Of a stretch of 64,000 nucleotides of DNA, positions 28,205-36,728 are shown one piece after another; the stretch's first letter is position 1; the number at the start of each line of letters is the position of its first letter. The translations under genes and the position numbers were made by a program. The DNA comes from Ktedonobacter sp. SOSP1-85 (GTDB taxonomy: Bacteria > Chloroflexota > Ktedonobacteria > Ktedonobacterales > Ktedonobacteraceae): contig NZ_BNJI01000001.1 of the NCBI RefSeq assembly GCF_016587415.1, forward strand, positions 186,001 to 250,000. The letters are read 5' to 3'. The notes beneath the pieces were generated by a model. That model was not told the DNA's origin. It did no database searches and saw only the letters and a program-made list of their open reading frames with translations.

Positions 28205-28765
28205 TCAACGTGTGGGAATAGAACGCGGCTTCAATTCTATGATAATTGGAAGCAAACAACTCCTCGCTCGTTGCATCACCCCAGGGGAAAGCGCAACGAA
28301 TTCGGTCGTGGGGTCATTCCATAGCAATAACTCCGCCGTATACAAGGGAAAGCGGTCGATATGATAGGGAAAATCATTGAGCCAGGGCTGCTCCCGGGCA
28401 AGGCACCTCAACGTATGCACCACGTCCCTGAGTCTCTCTGTCGGAACCAACCGCTCCCCTGGATAAGGTCGCAAGAGCTCGGTAAGAAACGCCACAACGC
28501 ATTGCACCTCGTTGATACTTGACACAACTACCTGGGGATCCAATTCACCAATGCGCTGCCGATGCAGGCCTCGTAACGCGTCCCGCGCTGCCTGCGCAGC
28601 AGGGGAGAGATGTGCTACGCGACACGCTGGACACCATTTCTCCGCCTTCTTTGGCAGTGGCTGCAAACAAGACAAACAGCGCCGTTCTTTGGCGGCGGTG
28701 ATGCATCGCCAACTGTGAAGACGAGCGACAACCTCCTCCTGAGACCGTGCATCTTCTTGCATCAT
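28205..28765 (-). CDS. Zinc-ribbon-like hypothetical protein
   Basis: 186 residues from ATG 28765 (GGAGG 7 nt upstream; ATG 28762 also possible). The N-terminal part has two CxxC pairs, RRCLSCLQPLP and KWCPACRVAHL, forming a likely zinc ribbon. An alpha-helical remainder follows (QAARDALRGLHRQRIGELD, VVAFLTELLRPYPGERLV). It stands alone or with the small peptide gene downstream. Perhaps a nucleic-acid- or protein-binding factor; function unknown. Confidence 0.65.
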   Translation of the reverse strand: MMQEDARSQEEVVARLHSWRCITAAKERRCLSCLQPLPKKAEKWCPACRVAHLSPAAQAARDALRGLHRQRIGELDPQVVVSSINEVQCVVAFLTELLRPYPGERLVPTERLRDVVHTLRCLAREQPWLNDFPYHIDRFPLYTAELLLWNDPTTEFVALSPGVMQRARSCLLPIIIELKPRSIPTR

Positions 28766-29128
28766 ACAACATCCTCCCTGAACAAGCATTCCAACAACCG
28801 AACCAGCGCTCGCCGCCACTGGTACACCAGGCACCCCAGACCTGGATAACATCAGCCTGCGGCGACCTCACCAGGAGAGCACACGCGCGCCTTGATGTTC
28901 TTCTCCAAAGCGCGATCGCGCTCCCAGCACCTTCTTGACTCAGACGCACCCACCAGATCGGTGAGCAGGCCAAAAGAGCAAAGAAGCACACCGTTTCACC
29001 GTCTCACCGTACTATGAATATATCTCTCATCTGTCCTCTCGCGCAGCTTGAGAGAGACAAGCATGCGGTATACTCTAAAGAGAAGGACCCGTCGACCCTC
29101 TCACGCTGTTCAACAGAAGGAGATCCCT

Positions 29129-29389
29129 ATGGCGATAGACACCCCCTTGGACATACAGCTCCCCGATGGTCGCCACATCCACCTGACGCCTGAGCAGGCC
29201 CTGGACTTCATTGCCTGGCTTGCTCCACACATGCCTGACCTCCCAGAAGCCCTCGCCACCTGGCTCACGCAACAGCGCCCTCCCTCCTTCGACCTCCCAC
29301 CCCTTGAGCCGTATTGCGTCGTCGAACGCTCCCCCCTCGACGGCCGCTTTCACATCACCGATTATGGCCTCGATATCCCGGAACCTTGA
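29129..29389 (+). CDS. Hypothetical 86-residue protein
   Basis: ATG 29129 has AAGGAGA upstream. MAIDTPLDIQLPDGRHIHLTPEQALDFIAWLAPHMPDLPEALATWL is followed by a Pro-rich linker and EPYCVVERSPLDGRFHITDYG. The first half resembles an amphipathic helical pair; no family recognised. A stem with 11-bp arms follows at 29524-29564. Confidence 0.6.
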   Translation: MAIDTPLDIQLPDGRHIHLTPEQALDFIAWLAPHMPDLPEALATWLTQQRPPSFDLPPLEPYCVVERSPLDGRFHITDYGLDIPEP

Positions 29390-29523
29390 TCACGGCGAGG
29401 ACGCTTTGCCCCCTCGCAGGCGCGGCACCGTTCACTGCTTCCCCTCAGTCCTCCTGCCATCCGTTTCCCCACACGCCGTCGCGCCAGCACCAGGGATACC
29501 ACGCGAGACAACCCAAAGAAAAA

Positions 29524-29564
29524 CAGGGGAGGGATCGAAAACATCGCCGGTTTCTCCCTCCCCT
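29524..29564. terminator. Possible bidirectional terminator stem
   Basis: CAGGGGAGGGA and TCCCTCCCCTG are exact complements with a 19-nt loop. They lie between two convergent small genes (29129-29389 and 29577-29870). A-rich before and T-containing after, but no clean T-tract. Confidence 0.4.
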
Positions 29565-29576
29565 GAACCCTTTTGC

Positions 29577-29870
29577 TTACCCTCTCCTCGACTCTGGCGG
29601 ACTCAACACCACCACCTGCCGATCCACAATCTGCACGCCTGCACGCAACCGAATGGCGTAGGTCCGGCTGTTGATCTCACCAAGCACCTGCCCCTGCGCG
29701 CCTATACTGGAAAGCGACACCCACTCGCTTCCCTGCGCAGCCAGCGACGCCAAATGCTCCACCTCCCAGGGTAACGTCGACTGCACCCTCACCCCCTCTT
29801 CGGTCTTTCTCAATCGCATATGCTCTGCGACCCTTCCTTGTATCCATACCAGAGGAAGAGAGAACCCCAC
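29577..29870 (-). CDS. Hypothetical small beta-rich protein
   Basis: MRLRKTEEGVRVQSTLPWEV then EHLASLAAQGSEWVSLSSIGAQGQVLGEINSRTYAIRLRAGVQIVDRQVVVLSPPE is convincingly protein-like; the inner ATG 29819 may be the real start (81 residues). A partial, diverged copy of its first 40 codons lies directly upstream at 29877-30000, showing a tandem duplication. Function unknown. Confidence 0.5.
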   Translation of the reverse strand: MGFSLPLVWIQGRVAEHMRLRKTEEGVRVQSTLPWEVEHLASLAAQGSEWVSLSSIGAQGQVLGEINSRTYAIRLRAGVQIVDRQVVVLSPPESRRG

Positions 29871-30217
29871 TCACTTCCCTGCTCTACCAGCACCATCAGG
29901 GACTTCATCTCCCAGGGCACCGTCGAGGCAAACACTCTCCCCTCGGCCATCTTTCTCAATCGCATGACGTGTGCGACCCTTCCTTCTGCCCAAAATATGC
30001 CTCTATTGTACCTCATCTCGTCTCCCCCCTCATCCCCTTGCGTACACGGGGCACCTCCACCACACCGCACCTTGAGGCACACCCCCTCTCCACACTTGCT
30101 CCCAGGCAGACGTTCACTGGCTATAGGATAACAACGGCCACCAACCCCCTCTAACGCCTTCCGCACATCCACGGCGAAGACGATAACGAGCATGATCCGA
30201 CCAACAGACTGCCTCAC
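29810..30217 (-). pseudogene. Partial tandem copy of the 29577 gene
   Basis: Contains GRVAHVMRLRKMAEGRVFASTVPWEM and LVEQGSEWGSLFLW, which align with GRVAEHMRLRKTEEGVRVQSTLPWEV and AAQGSEWVSL in the downstream gene, then diverges. The upstream half of the frame is low-complexity. Likely a broken duplicate, not a working gene. Confidence 0.4.
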
Positions 30218-30697
30218 CTCTGCTCACACGCCCTCCACACGCCCCCAACACACCCTGCGCACATCCTCCGGCCCTGCAACGCCTGGCACACCTCCCAACC
30301 ATTCCACATCTTGAGGCACACACACGACACCCCCTCTCCACGCTCCCTCCACGGCAAACGCTTACCGACTAGAGGATACCTCAGACACCACACGCCATCG
30401 CACGCACCACCATACCCTCCTCCTGCACCCTTCACACGCCTTCCGCACATTGGCTTGGCTGAGTAAATGCCGTGCTCTCCTGGTTCGCTACGACAAAAAA
30501 TCCACAAACTTTCTTGCTCTCATTCAACTCGCTTGTGCGCTTCTGTGGTATCGTCGCTTGTATCGTTTATCCATTTTGATTACGAAGCCAGGCTAGAGGC
30601 CACTTGAGACACGTTCTAAGAGAATGACTTCAGCCCGCTCTGAAAGCCAGCTCGGCCTAAATTTATCTAAACTCCAATATAGAGAAAAGAGCGTCCA
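30218..30697. other. Intergenic, pyrimidine/CA-rich, with diverged repeat
   Basis: 480 bp rich in CACC and CCCTCTCC. Part of it (about 30310-30420) is a diverged repeat of 30060-30150 (shared ACACCCCCTCTCCAC, GGCAAACGCTTACCGACT-like and AGGATA blocks). No gene; upstream region of the methyltransferase. Confidence 0.45.
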
Positions 30698-31594
30698 ATG
30701 AACTTCTTAAGCAGGATATTTGGCAAACAAAGCCAGCAGCAAAAGGAAGATACTATTTTTTCCTCATCACCTCTTGAGGCACTGGGAGAGCGCCAGGTCT
30801 TAACGGACGCCCCCTATGTCTTGCCTAAAGATACGCAGGAGATTAGCCGCCTCGACTTTCAACATTTTCTCTTGCGCCAGGCTTTTCAGAGCAATTATCT
30901 CTCACCCATTACGCAACCAAAAGATATCCTTGATGTCGGCGCTGGCACAGGACGCTGGGCCGATGAGATGGCTCAGGCCTTTCCTCAAGCCTTTGTAACA
31001 GGCTGTGACCTGGTAGAACAGACAACGGATAAGCGTTTTAAGCAACCAAACTATCGCTTCGTTGAGGCCGATGTCTTAAAAGGGCTTCCTTTCCGCGATC
31101 GCAGCTTTGATTTTGTGCATCAGCGCCTACTTTTCCTGGCCATTCCAGCGCACGCATGGCCAAGTGAACTCCTTGAACTGGTGCGTGTGGCGCGTCCCGG
31201 CGGCTGGATTGAGCTTGTGGAGTCCGAGATCCAGGCACGCAACGCGGGTCCTGCCACCCAACGCATGGGCCAGTGGATCATCGAGGTGAGCAAACGCCGT
31301 GGCATCGATTCCTCTCAGGTGCCTCACCTTGGTACGTATCTCAATAATGCGGGCCTACAAAACGTTGTTACGCGCAGCGTCACCGTTCCCATGGGCCAAT
31401 GGGGTGGGCGCGTAGGCTCCATGATGGCCGCCAACATCAATTCAGCCTATCAGGCTATGAAGCCACTCATCACCTCACAGCTAGGCATCTCGCCCGAAGA
31501 ATACGAGAAAAACATCCTCCTCCAGCGTCAAGAATGGGAGGAACTACACTCAGCTTCTGTCTTCTACGCCGCCTACGGCCAGCGCCCCCACTAA
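30698..31594 (+). CDS. Class I SAM-dependent methyltransferase
   Basis: 298 residues. Motif I is DILDVGAGTGRWADEMA, motif II DLVEQ, motif III/IV NYRFVEADVLKGLPFRDRSFDFVHQR and post-motif ELVRVARPGGWIELVE, a standard Rossmann methyltransferase. It resembles the methyltransferase type 11/25 group acting on small molecules. No signal peptide. Stands alone on the plus strand; substrate unknown. Confidence 0.9.
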   Translation: MNFLSRIFGKQSQQQKEDTIFSSSPLEALGERQVLTDAPYVLPKDTQEISRLDFQHFLLRQAFQSNYLSPITQPKDILDVGAGTGRWADEMAQAFPQAFVTGCDLVEQTTDKRFKQPNYRFVEADVLKGLPFRDRSFDFVHQRLLFLAIPAHAWPSELLELVRVARPGGWIELVESEIQARNAGPATQRMGQWIIEVSKRRGIDSSQVPHLGTYLNNAGLQNVVTRSVTVPMGQWGGRVGSMMAANINSAYQAMKPLITSQLGISPEEYEKNILLQRQEWEELHSASVFYAAYGQRPH

Positions 31595-31699
31595 ACACGG
31601 CTTCCGGTCGCGAACACAAGAAAACGCGCGAAGAGTTGACCATGTGGCTCTTCGCGCTGTTCCTTCCAGGTCAAGAGGACCAGCACACCGATCTTCTCC

Positions 31700-32168
31700 C
31701 TCCCTGGCTACTGCACACTCCTCCCACACGAACACCGCCGCGAAGCCGATGGCCCCCTGCGCGTGGTCTATGGGGCCAGCATTCACGATTGCCGTCTGTG
31801 TTCCTTGCGCGAACAGTGCCAATGGAACGGCAGCACCACGACCAAACCGCGCCAGGTGAGCCTCCTGCTTCATCCCCTGCCAGTGGGATCGGCTCCGCTG
31901 GCGAGACTAGAGCAGACGAAACCTTCGGCGGGCCTGTTTGCGTCTCTACCTTCAACATCTGGACATCCAGATGGGGCCAGATCGTCCTCCCACTCCAACC
32001 GTCTCCTCTCCGACGATTTCTTAGGCAGAGCGTGCGCATTACCGCTTGTCATGGGATGAGCGGTTGGCTCGCAATGCTCGCAAGACTCAGACTGCTCAGC
32101 TCACGTTCAAGCTGTTCGGCATCCCCGAAGCCTTTGCCAGCTGGCTTGTGCCAACTGGCTTGGCCTGA
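31700..32168 (+). pseudogene. IS1182-like transposase, 3' remnant
   Basis: Pieces in shifting frames read LLPHEHRREADGPLRVVYGASIHDCRLCSLREQCQWNG (the Cys cluster typical of IS1182-type C-termini), KPRQVSLLLHP, LYLQHLDIQMGP, and WDERLARNARKTQTAQLTFKLFGIPEAFASW to TGA 32166. The 5' two thirds and any terminal repeats are missing. Confidence 0.6.
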
Positions 32169-32306
32169 CGAGTAGGTAGGACACACACAATCCGGAAGCG
32201 GCTCACCTGGGAGCGTCACAGCTTTCGCCTTTCTTGCAAAAAATGGTTGAGGTGCGTACAATGGAGTCACGTGACAAGGCCATTCATGACCTATTCAGGA
32301 GACGAC

Positions 32307-32825
32307 ATGGTTGAGAAGCATCCCTTTGATATCGGCGCCTACGAAAAGCGAGTGAAAGAAGGCCCCTGTTTTCTCTGTGAACTGGTGGCGGGCACCAATC
32401 CTCATCATGTGATCTATGAGGATCAGAGCGCCATGGTGTTTTTGAACAAATACCCCTCGCTCTATGGCTACACGCTGGTCGCTCCACGAGAACACCGCGA
32501 ACAAGCCACCGGGGACTTCACTCTGGAGGAGTACCTCCAGCTTCAGCAGCTCATTTATCAGGTCGCTGAAGCGATCAGACGGGTGGTGCCGACGGAACGG
32601 CTCTACATTCAAACACTTGGCAGTCAACAAGGCAATCGCCATGTGCATTGGCACCTTGCTCCCTTGCCTCCAGGTGTTCCCTATGAACTTCAGCAAACCG
32701 CTGCTCTTGACTCCTCAAAAGGGGTGCTCGCCATTCCAGATGAGGAAATGGCCTCACTGGCTCGCTCCATTCGCCAGGCGATGGAACAACTCAGTCCTTC
32801 CCCACTGCCCCCTCCCTCGAACTGA
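32307..32825 (+). CDS. HIT-family nucleotide-binding protein
   Basis: 172 residues from ATG 32307 (AGGAGA upstream). EGPCFLCELVAG begins the domain, VIYEDQSAMVFLNKYPSLYGYTLVAPREHRE is the central sheet, and NRHVHWHLAPLPPG holds the HxHxH triad. Such proteins hydrolyse dinucleoside polyphosphates or adenylylated small molecules. CxxC at the start fits the Zn-containing Fhit/HIT subgroup. Cytosolic, monocistronic. Confidence 0.9.
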   Translation: MVEKHPFDIGAYEKRVKEGPCFLCELVAGTNPHHVIYEDQSAMVFLNKYPSLYGYTLVAPREHREQATGDFTLEEYLQLQQLIYQVAEAIRRVVPTERLYIQTLGSQQGNRHVHWHLAPLPPGVPYELQQTAALDSSKGVLAIPDEEMASLARSIRQAMEQLSPSPLPPPSN

Positions 32826-33247
32826 TTCCTCCAGTTCACAGCGCGTCCTGGGGCTTCCCGTCCAATTCCTTGCACGTAGCTCATTGCGCATCTCGTGAGC
32901 CAGGCAACCCCTCTGTTCGAGCAGCACTGAAACGGAGGGGAGGTGGTCGTGCTCGTGACCTCGATCGCGCTGGACGCAACTCAACCTGCTCATCCCCTGG
33001 GGCAGCCACAGCGGCGACACCTCCACTTGAGAGAAAATCCGCGCGGACCTCACCCGCTCTCGCCACCACGGCAGATCAGCCTTCTTTCTACAACACAGCT
33101 TGTTTTTATACGGCTTCAGAAATTGAGCAAGTCAGTCGATCTCTCTTTTTGGAGAGGATACTGATTGTATCAGTTTTTCTTCTTCGAAAAAAATGGTTCC
33201 TGGCAGATGATAAGCGGAAGATACCTGAGAGATAAGGAGCGAAACAG
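32826..33247. other. Intergenic, nothing recognised
   Basis: About 420 bp between two plus-strand genes. Only short low-complexity frames; the last 30 bp carry AAGGAG for the next gene. Confidence 0.4.
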
Positions 33248-33778
33248 ATGGCAGATATTCCCAACTTGCCACTTTTTGATGAAGTCGCAGCATCACTACG
33301 AGAAAAAAAGAGGTATCAGAAGGAACTATCGGAACAGGAAGTTGCTCAGGTTATGGAAAGCGTCATTCGAAGTCTGCTGGCAGGACAAGCAAAAATCAAA
33401 GCAGTTGTTCCTAAACCAACAGTCCATATTGAGCATGAGGTCGGTACCGTTTCTGGGAATGTTCGTGTAGAAGCTCCCATAAAAGCCACTATTACCGTTG
33501 ACTGTGCTTTAGAGAACGATGTAGTTCCGCAACACTTGAAATTAATAGGATCGAATATTAAAGAGGATGCGCCATTGCCAGCAAAGCTTGCCCTGAAAGC
33601 TCTCAATCTGAAACAGAGAGTGAGTGAGAAACTGGCTGATCCTAATCAGGCTTTGAGCGCTGCGTTAGCACGTCAACTACAGTCAAGAGGGGTAAGGTTA
33701 ACAGAGACGGGGTTGCATTTCCATGAGCGCATGCTGGTTATTGACTTAAAAGGTGAGCCAATGAGCAACAGTAGATAA
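33248..33778 (+). CDS. Hypothetical 176-residue protein
   Basis: AAGGAG lies 9 nt before the start. Helical N-terminus (FDEVAASLREKKRYQKELSEQEVAQVMESVIRSLLAGQAK), then a beta-rich centre (PTVHIEHEVGTVSGNVRVEAPIKATITVDCALEND), then a helical part and HFHERMLVIDLKGEP. No signal, membrane helix or recognised motif. Good codon structure and a good ribosome site; function unknown. Confidence 0.7.
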   Translation: MADIPNLPLFDEVAASLREKKRYQKELSEQEVAQVMESVIRSLLAGQAKIKAVVPKPTVHIEHEVGTVSGNVRVEAPIKATITVDCALENDVVPQHLKLIGSNIKEDAPLPAKLALKALNLKQRVSEKLADPNQALSAALARQLQSRGVRLTETGLHFHERMLVIDLKGEPMSNSR

Positions 33779-33859
33779 TTCGGGGTGAAAGACGCGAAAC
33801 ACATGATTTTCAGGACGCCTTCGTAGGATGAGCATCGGCAATGCTGACAAGATATGTGG

Positions 33860-33920
33860 CATCGATGGCGAGGGAACAAGCGGCGGGCGATCACGACCGC
33901 TTGTTCCCTCGCCATCGATG
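33860..33920. repeat. Perfect 24-bp-arm palindrome
   Basis: 33860-33883 and 33897-33920 (CATCGATGGCGAGGGAACAA ...) are exact reverse complements around a 13-nt loop. No T-tract. Comparable in style to the palindrome at 11092-11146 but different in sequence. Confidence 0.8.
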
Positions 33921-33993
33921 CGAAAGTACCCATTCCTTTGGAATTGAAGCCGTTCACTCCGCTCCTCATCGACATTCACTGCCCCATTCTCTC

Positions 33994-34221
33994 TCACAAT
34001 TTCATACACACAAAACACGAAATACGCACAGCATTCACCCAGCGCGACCACCACCCCGCAACTCCTTTCTTCCTCCCTCGCCCTTTCCGACGGCTCACCG
34101 CCATCACACCAGACTTCTGCCACTCCTCAAAGAGGCTGTCGTAAATTACCTGTCCCCGCCGGCGAACCTCCGCAAACAATTCCTCTCTGCTATAGCACTC
34201 CTCACCATCAATCATCTCCAT
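33994..34221 (-). CDS. Hypothetical small charged protein
   Basis: 75 codons from ATG 34221: MEMIDGEECYSREELFAEVRRR, then GQVIYDSLFEEWQKSGVMAVSRRKGRGRKK, with a less convincing C-terminal tail. A purine-rich GAGGGAGAAGAGG precedes the start and follows directly the stop of the small membrane peptide gene, so the two look like one operon. Unrecognised. Confidence 0.5.
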   Translation of the reverse strand: MEMIDGEECYSREELFAEVRRRGQVIYDSLFEEWQKSGVMAVSRRKGRGRKKGVAGWWSRWVNAVRISCFVCMKL

Positions 34222-34237
34222 GATCCTCTTCTCCCTC

Positions 34238-34336
34238 CTACCAGTGCAACCAGTGACGCACCAGCATCACCACCAACTGGGCCGCCACCGCCTGCAGCAA
34301 CGCCAGGACATATCGATCAACACGCCTTCGCTTCAT
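34238..34336 (-). CDS. Possible 32-residue membrane peptide
   Basis: MKRRRVDRYVLALLQAVAAQ followed by LVVMLVRHWLHW: positively charged start and one hydrophobic helix. It ends 16 bp before the gene at 34221. Similar in size and style to 27992-28105. Small size limits certainty. Confidence 0.4.
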   Translation of the reverse strand: MKRRRVDRYVLALLQAVAAQLVVMLVRHWLHW

Positions 34337-34550
34337 ATATAGACTCAGCTCCTTTCTCCTCTTGACCGCAGCTCCCGCGATCGTCTTGAAAGAAGCCTAC
34401 CTTATCTCCCTCTCCCCCTCCAGAGCAAACTCTTCCGATTTTCCCGAAATGTATTCGCGCCAGCATTCTGCTCCCCTCACGCTGGCAGCAAGGCAAAGAC
34501 ACCAACACAACATCCACACCCCCATATCCTCCAACCACAAACCCTCTTGG

Positions 34551-34568
34551 GTGTAAATCCCAACATTT
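34551..34568 (+). repeat. Orphan end of the 124-bp MITE family
   Basis: GGTGTAAATCCCAACATT matches the left end of the repeats at 24347 and 26626 but the other end is not recognisable nearby. Confidence 0.5.
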
Positions 34569-34589
34569 GAGCGGCTCTTGACCACTTTG

Positions 34590-34678
34590 GATACTGGTGG
34601 CGAAGTCGAGGTTCACTCTTGGGATTCAATGAATTCAAGCTGGCATGGAGCATCATTTTTGACTTCGCCACCAGTATC
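34590..34678. repeat. 89-bp element with 18-bp terminal inverted repeats, copy 1
   Basis: GATACTGGTGGCGAAGTC at 34590-34607 and its exact complement at 34661-34678. The outer flank (CAGTAAGCCCCCAAAGT on the minus strand) is shared with the copy at 50014-50101, while the 53-bp interiors differ. Confidence 0.85.
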
Positions 34679-34773
34679 ACTTTGGGGGCTTACTGTTCGC
34701 TTGTCTGGATCGCCATTGGTAAACAGTGATATAGTCCTTTCCAGAAGCGTCTTTCATCACCAAGAATGAGGTC

Positions 34774-34860
34774 ATGATGGAAGGGACATCCTTGTTTTCC
34801 CTGCCGGAAAGGATGCTCGTTGAGCACATCCAGATCACTGAAGACAGTATCGTCATCGAA
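34774..34860 (+). pseudogene. ISL3-type transposase start, truncated
   Basis: MMEGTSLFSLPERMLVEHIQ ITEDSIVIE resembles the first residues of ISL3 transposases (sheet before the Cys4 finger). It is cut exactly by the IS6 end at 34861. Confidence 0.45.
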
Positions 34861-35702
34861 GGGCTGTGTTGCAAAAAAACGAAGAGGAACACCAAGGACG
34901 GAGCTTCGCCATTCTTCTGCTGTGCTTAGATGGCCACTCCGAACAGTTCTGCGATGAACGCCGCCTGCCCCAAGCTGTCTCCTTTGCGCACTCCTTGCAT
35001 CTGCCCTTTCCTCATCATATGTATGACTTCATATCCCTGCAATGTTCGCCAAGCCGTCTCGAACGAAAAGAAGCCCGTGCCTGGTTTGACCAGGCGTTTG
35101 ATGAAGTGATGGTCTTGTTCGATCAGGTTGTTCAGATACTTGCTCTGGCGGAGTTCACAACCAGCAGAAAGAGCCTGAGCTGCTTTCAGTTCATCGAACG
35201 CTTTCGGATAGGCGGCGTTTTTGTCCACGGTGATGACACGCGGAGTCATAGTGTGGGAGGTCCCAAGGGCTTTGGCGAAAAAGCGCTTGGCCGCCTGAGC
35301 ATCGCGAGTGATACTCAGATGGAACTCCAGCGTGTTTCCCTGAGAATCCACTGCGCGGTACAGGTACATCCACACCCCTTTGACCTTGACATACGTCTCA
35401 TCGACCCGCCAGGAGTCATTGGTGACCTTGAGATGAGGTCGACAGCGCTTCTCCAACTTGGGGGCGTAGTGTTGCACCCACCGATAGATGGTGGTGTGAT
35501 CCACCAGAAGTCCTCGTTCCGCCATGATCTCCTCCAGGTCCCGGTAACTGAGCGCATAGCGCAGATACCAACGCACACAGAGCAAAATCATCTCGGCTTC
35601 AAAGTGGCGCCATTTGAACAGGGTTTGCGTCGCCATCATTACTCTCTTCTCATCTTTTGGCTCCATCCTACCAGATGAGGTTCCGTTCTTGCAACACAGC
35701 CC
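34861..35702. mobile_element. Complete IS6-family element
   Basis: 842 bp; ends GGGCTGTGTTGCAA and TTGCAACACAGCCC are 14-bp perfect inverted repeats. One intact transposase. No 8-bp direct repeat at the flanks. Confidence 0.9.
34926..35666 (-). CDS. IS6-family transposase
   Basis: 246 residues (ATG 35639 or 35636, after GAGAAGAGAG, may be the real start). FKWRHFEAEMILLCVRWYLRYALSYRDLEEIMAERGLLVDHTTIYRWV is the usual N-terminal HTH; the DDE core is DSWRVDETYVKVKGVWMYLYRAVDS, RVITVDKNAAYPKA and NLIEQDHHFIKRLV. All three acidic residues are intact, so it is probably active. Confidence 0.92.
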   Translation of the reverse strand: MEPKDEKRVMMATQTLFKWRHFEAEMILLCVRWYLRYALSYRDLEEIMAERGLLVDHTTIYRWVQHYAPKLEKRCRPHLKVTNDSWRVDETYVKVKGVWMYLYRAVDSQGNTLEFHLSITRDAQAAKRFFAKALGTSHTMTPRVITVDKNAAYPKAFDELKAAQALSAGCELRQSKYLNNLIEQDHHFIKRLVKPGTGFFSFETAWRTLQGYEVIHMMRKGQMQGVRKGDSLGQAAFIAELFGVAI

Positions 35703-35788
35703 AATCCTTTATAAACGGCTTTTATCATGTACATGTGTTTTTTCTAATCGAGCGAATTTTACAATACTCCTATATCTTCATGTATCAA

Positions 35789-35818
35789 TTGACAGGCATA
35801 TGATACAACTTCTATATT
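35789..35818 (+). promoter_or_regulatory. Sigma70-like promoter of the LuxI homologue
   Basis: TTGACA at 35789-35794, 18-bp spacer, TATATT at 35813-35818; the gene starts 86 bp downstream. Confidence 0.7.
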
Positions 35819-35903
35819 GTACACAAGGCATTCTTTGCTATGTCCTCATCTGCCTTTCCAGCCTATCAGGACATATTTTCATAACCTGGGAGAATATTAT
35901 TGT

Positions 35904-36710
35904 ATGGCGATTGATACACAAATCGCCTCTCAGATCACTGGCAACAAGGTCCAACATGGGGAAAGTGTTAGCCGAATTCACCGTCTACGGGGGCACCGCT
36001 ACATGGTTCAACGGCTTGGCTCTTTTGAGCAGCACGCTGCCTATCAGCGGCTTCGACATGAGGCTTTTATTGACCGCCTTGGTTGGGATATTCCTGCAAC
36101 AGATGGGCGGGAATACGATCAATATGATCTGCAAGAGAGCGCTACAATTCTTTCGTTTGGCGTCTTTGGAAAAAAGTACCGAACCGAATATTTCCTTGGT
36201 GGTGTCCGGGTATTCGCACTTTCCTCCTGGGACGCGTCCATGACGATGAGTGAGTTCCGGGATGCGGGTATGATTCCAGATCCAGTGCTGGAGAAGTTGG
36301 CCTCACGTCCCTGCGCCGACCTCATCGAAATTACCCGGCTTTGTGTGAAGCGCGGCTCCCATTTCCTACCTCCTGCCGCGCTCCTTGCCGAAGAGGCAGA
36401 AGGATTTAATTTGGCAATCGCCAGAGACCTCGCATACGCAGCCGTCTATAAAGTGGCAGAGGAGACTGGCCGTTATCTCGCGCTTGCCCTCGTTCATTCA
36501 AGCTATTTACAACTCATGAAGCGCGGAAAGTTCATCTTTGAGGTGCTACATGCACACAATCTCAGTGATAGAAGACAGGGGTATGCATTGACGCTTATCG
36601 ATCTACCCGCCACCGTGCGCGCTATTCGAGCACATGGTGACCGAGACCGCGCCAACCGTATGCTTGCCCTGTGTCAAGACAAAAAAGCATTCGAAGCTAT
36701 TCACTACTAA
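35904..36710 (+). CDS. LuxI-type acyl-homoserine-lactone synthase homologue
   Basis: 268 residues from ATG 35904. All eight residues invariant in LuxI-type synthases can be placed: R51 and F55 (RLRHEAFIDRLGW), W61, D72 and D75 (REYDQYD), R102 (GGVRVF), E142 and R145 (IEITR). The spacings R-4-F, F-6-W, W-11-D, D-3-D and E-3-R equal those of LuxI; the two longer loops are extended (27 and 40 residues instead of about 20 and 29), and a C-terminal extension adds about 60 residues. Predicted to transfer an acyl group to SAM, but product and activity are inferred. No luxR-type gene lies nearby; the next gene, 18 bp on, is a membrane HAMP-like protein. Confidence 0.8.
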   Translation: MAIDTQIASQITGNKVQHGESVSRIHRLRGHRYMVQRLGSFEQHAAYQRLRHEAFIDRLGWDIPATDGREYDQYDLQESATILSFGVFGKKYRTEYFLGGVRVFALSSWDASMTMSEFRDAGMIPDPVLEKLASRPCADLIEITRLCVKRGSHFLPPAALLAEEAEGFNLAIARDLAYAAVYKVAEETGRYLALALVHSSYLQLMKRGKFIFEVLHAHNLSDRRQGYALTLIDLPATVRAIRAHGDRDRANRMLALCQDKKAFEAIHY

Positions 36711-36728
36711 CTAAGGAGAAAACTACTG

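Noticed and set aside
30214..30507. 97-codon Gly/Cys/Trp-rich minus frame
   Set aside because: Low-complexity composition from CA-rich repeat DNA, no ribosome site.
31399..32175. 258-codon plus frame overlapping the methyltransferase end
   Set aside because: Arg/Pro-rich out-of-frame shadow; the region after 31700 is better explained by a transposase remnant in another frame.
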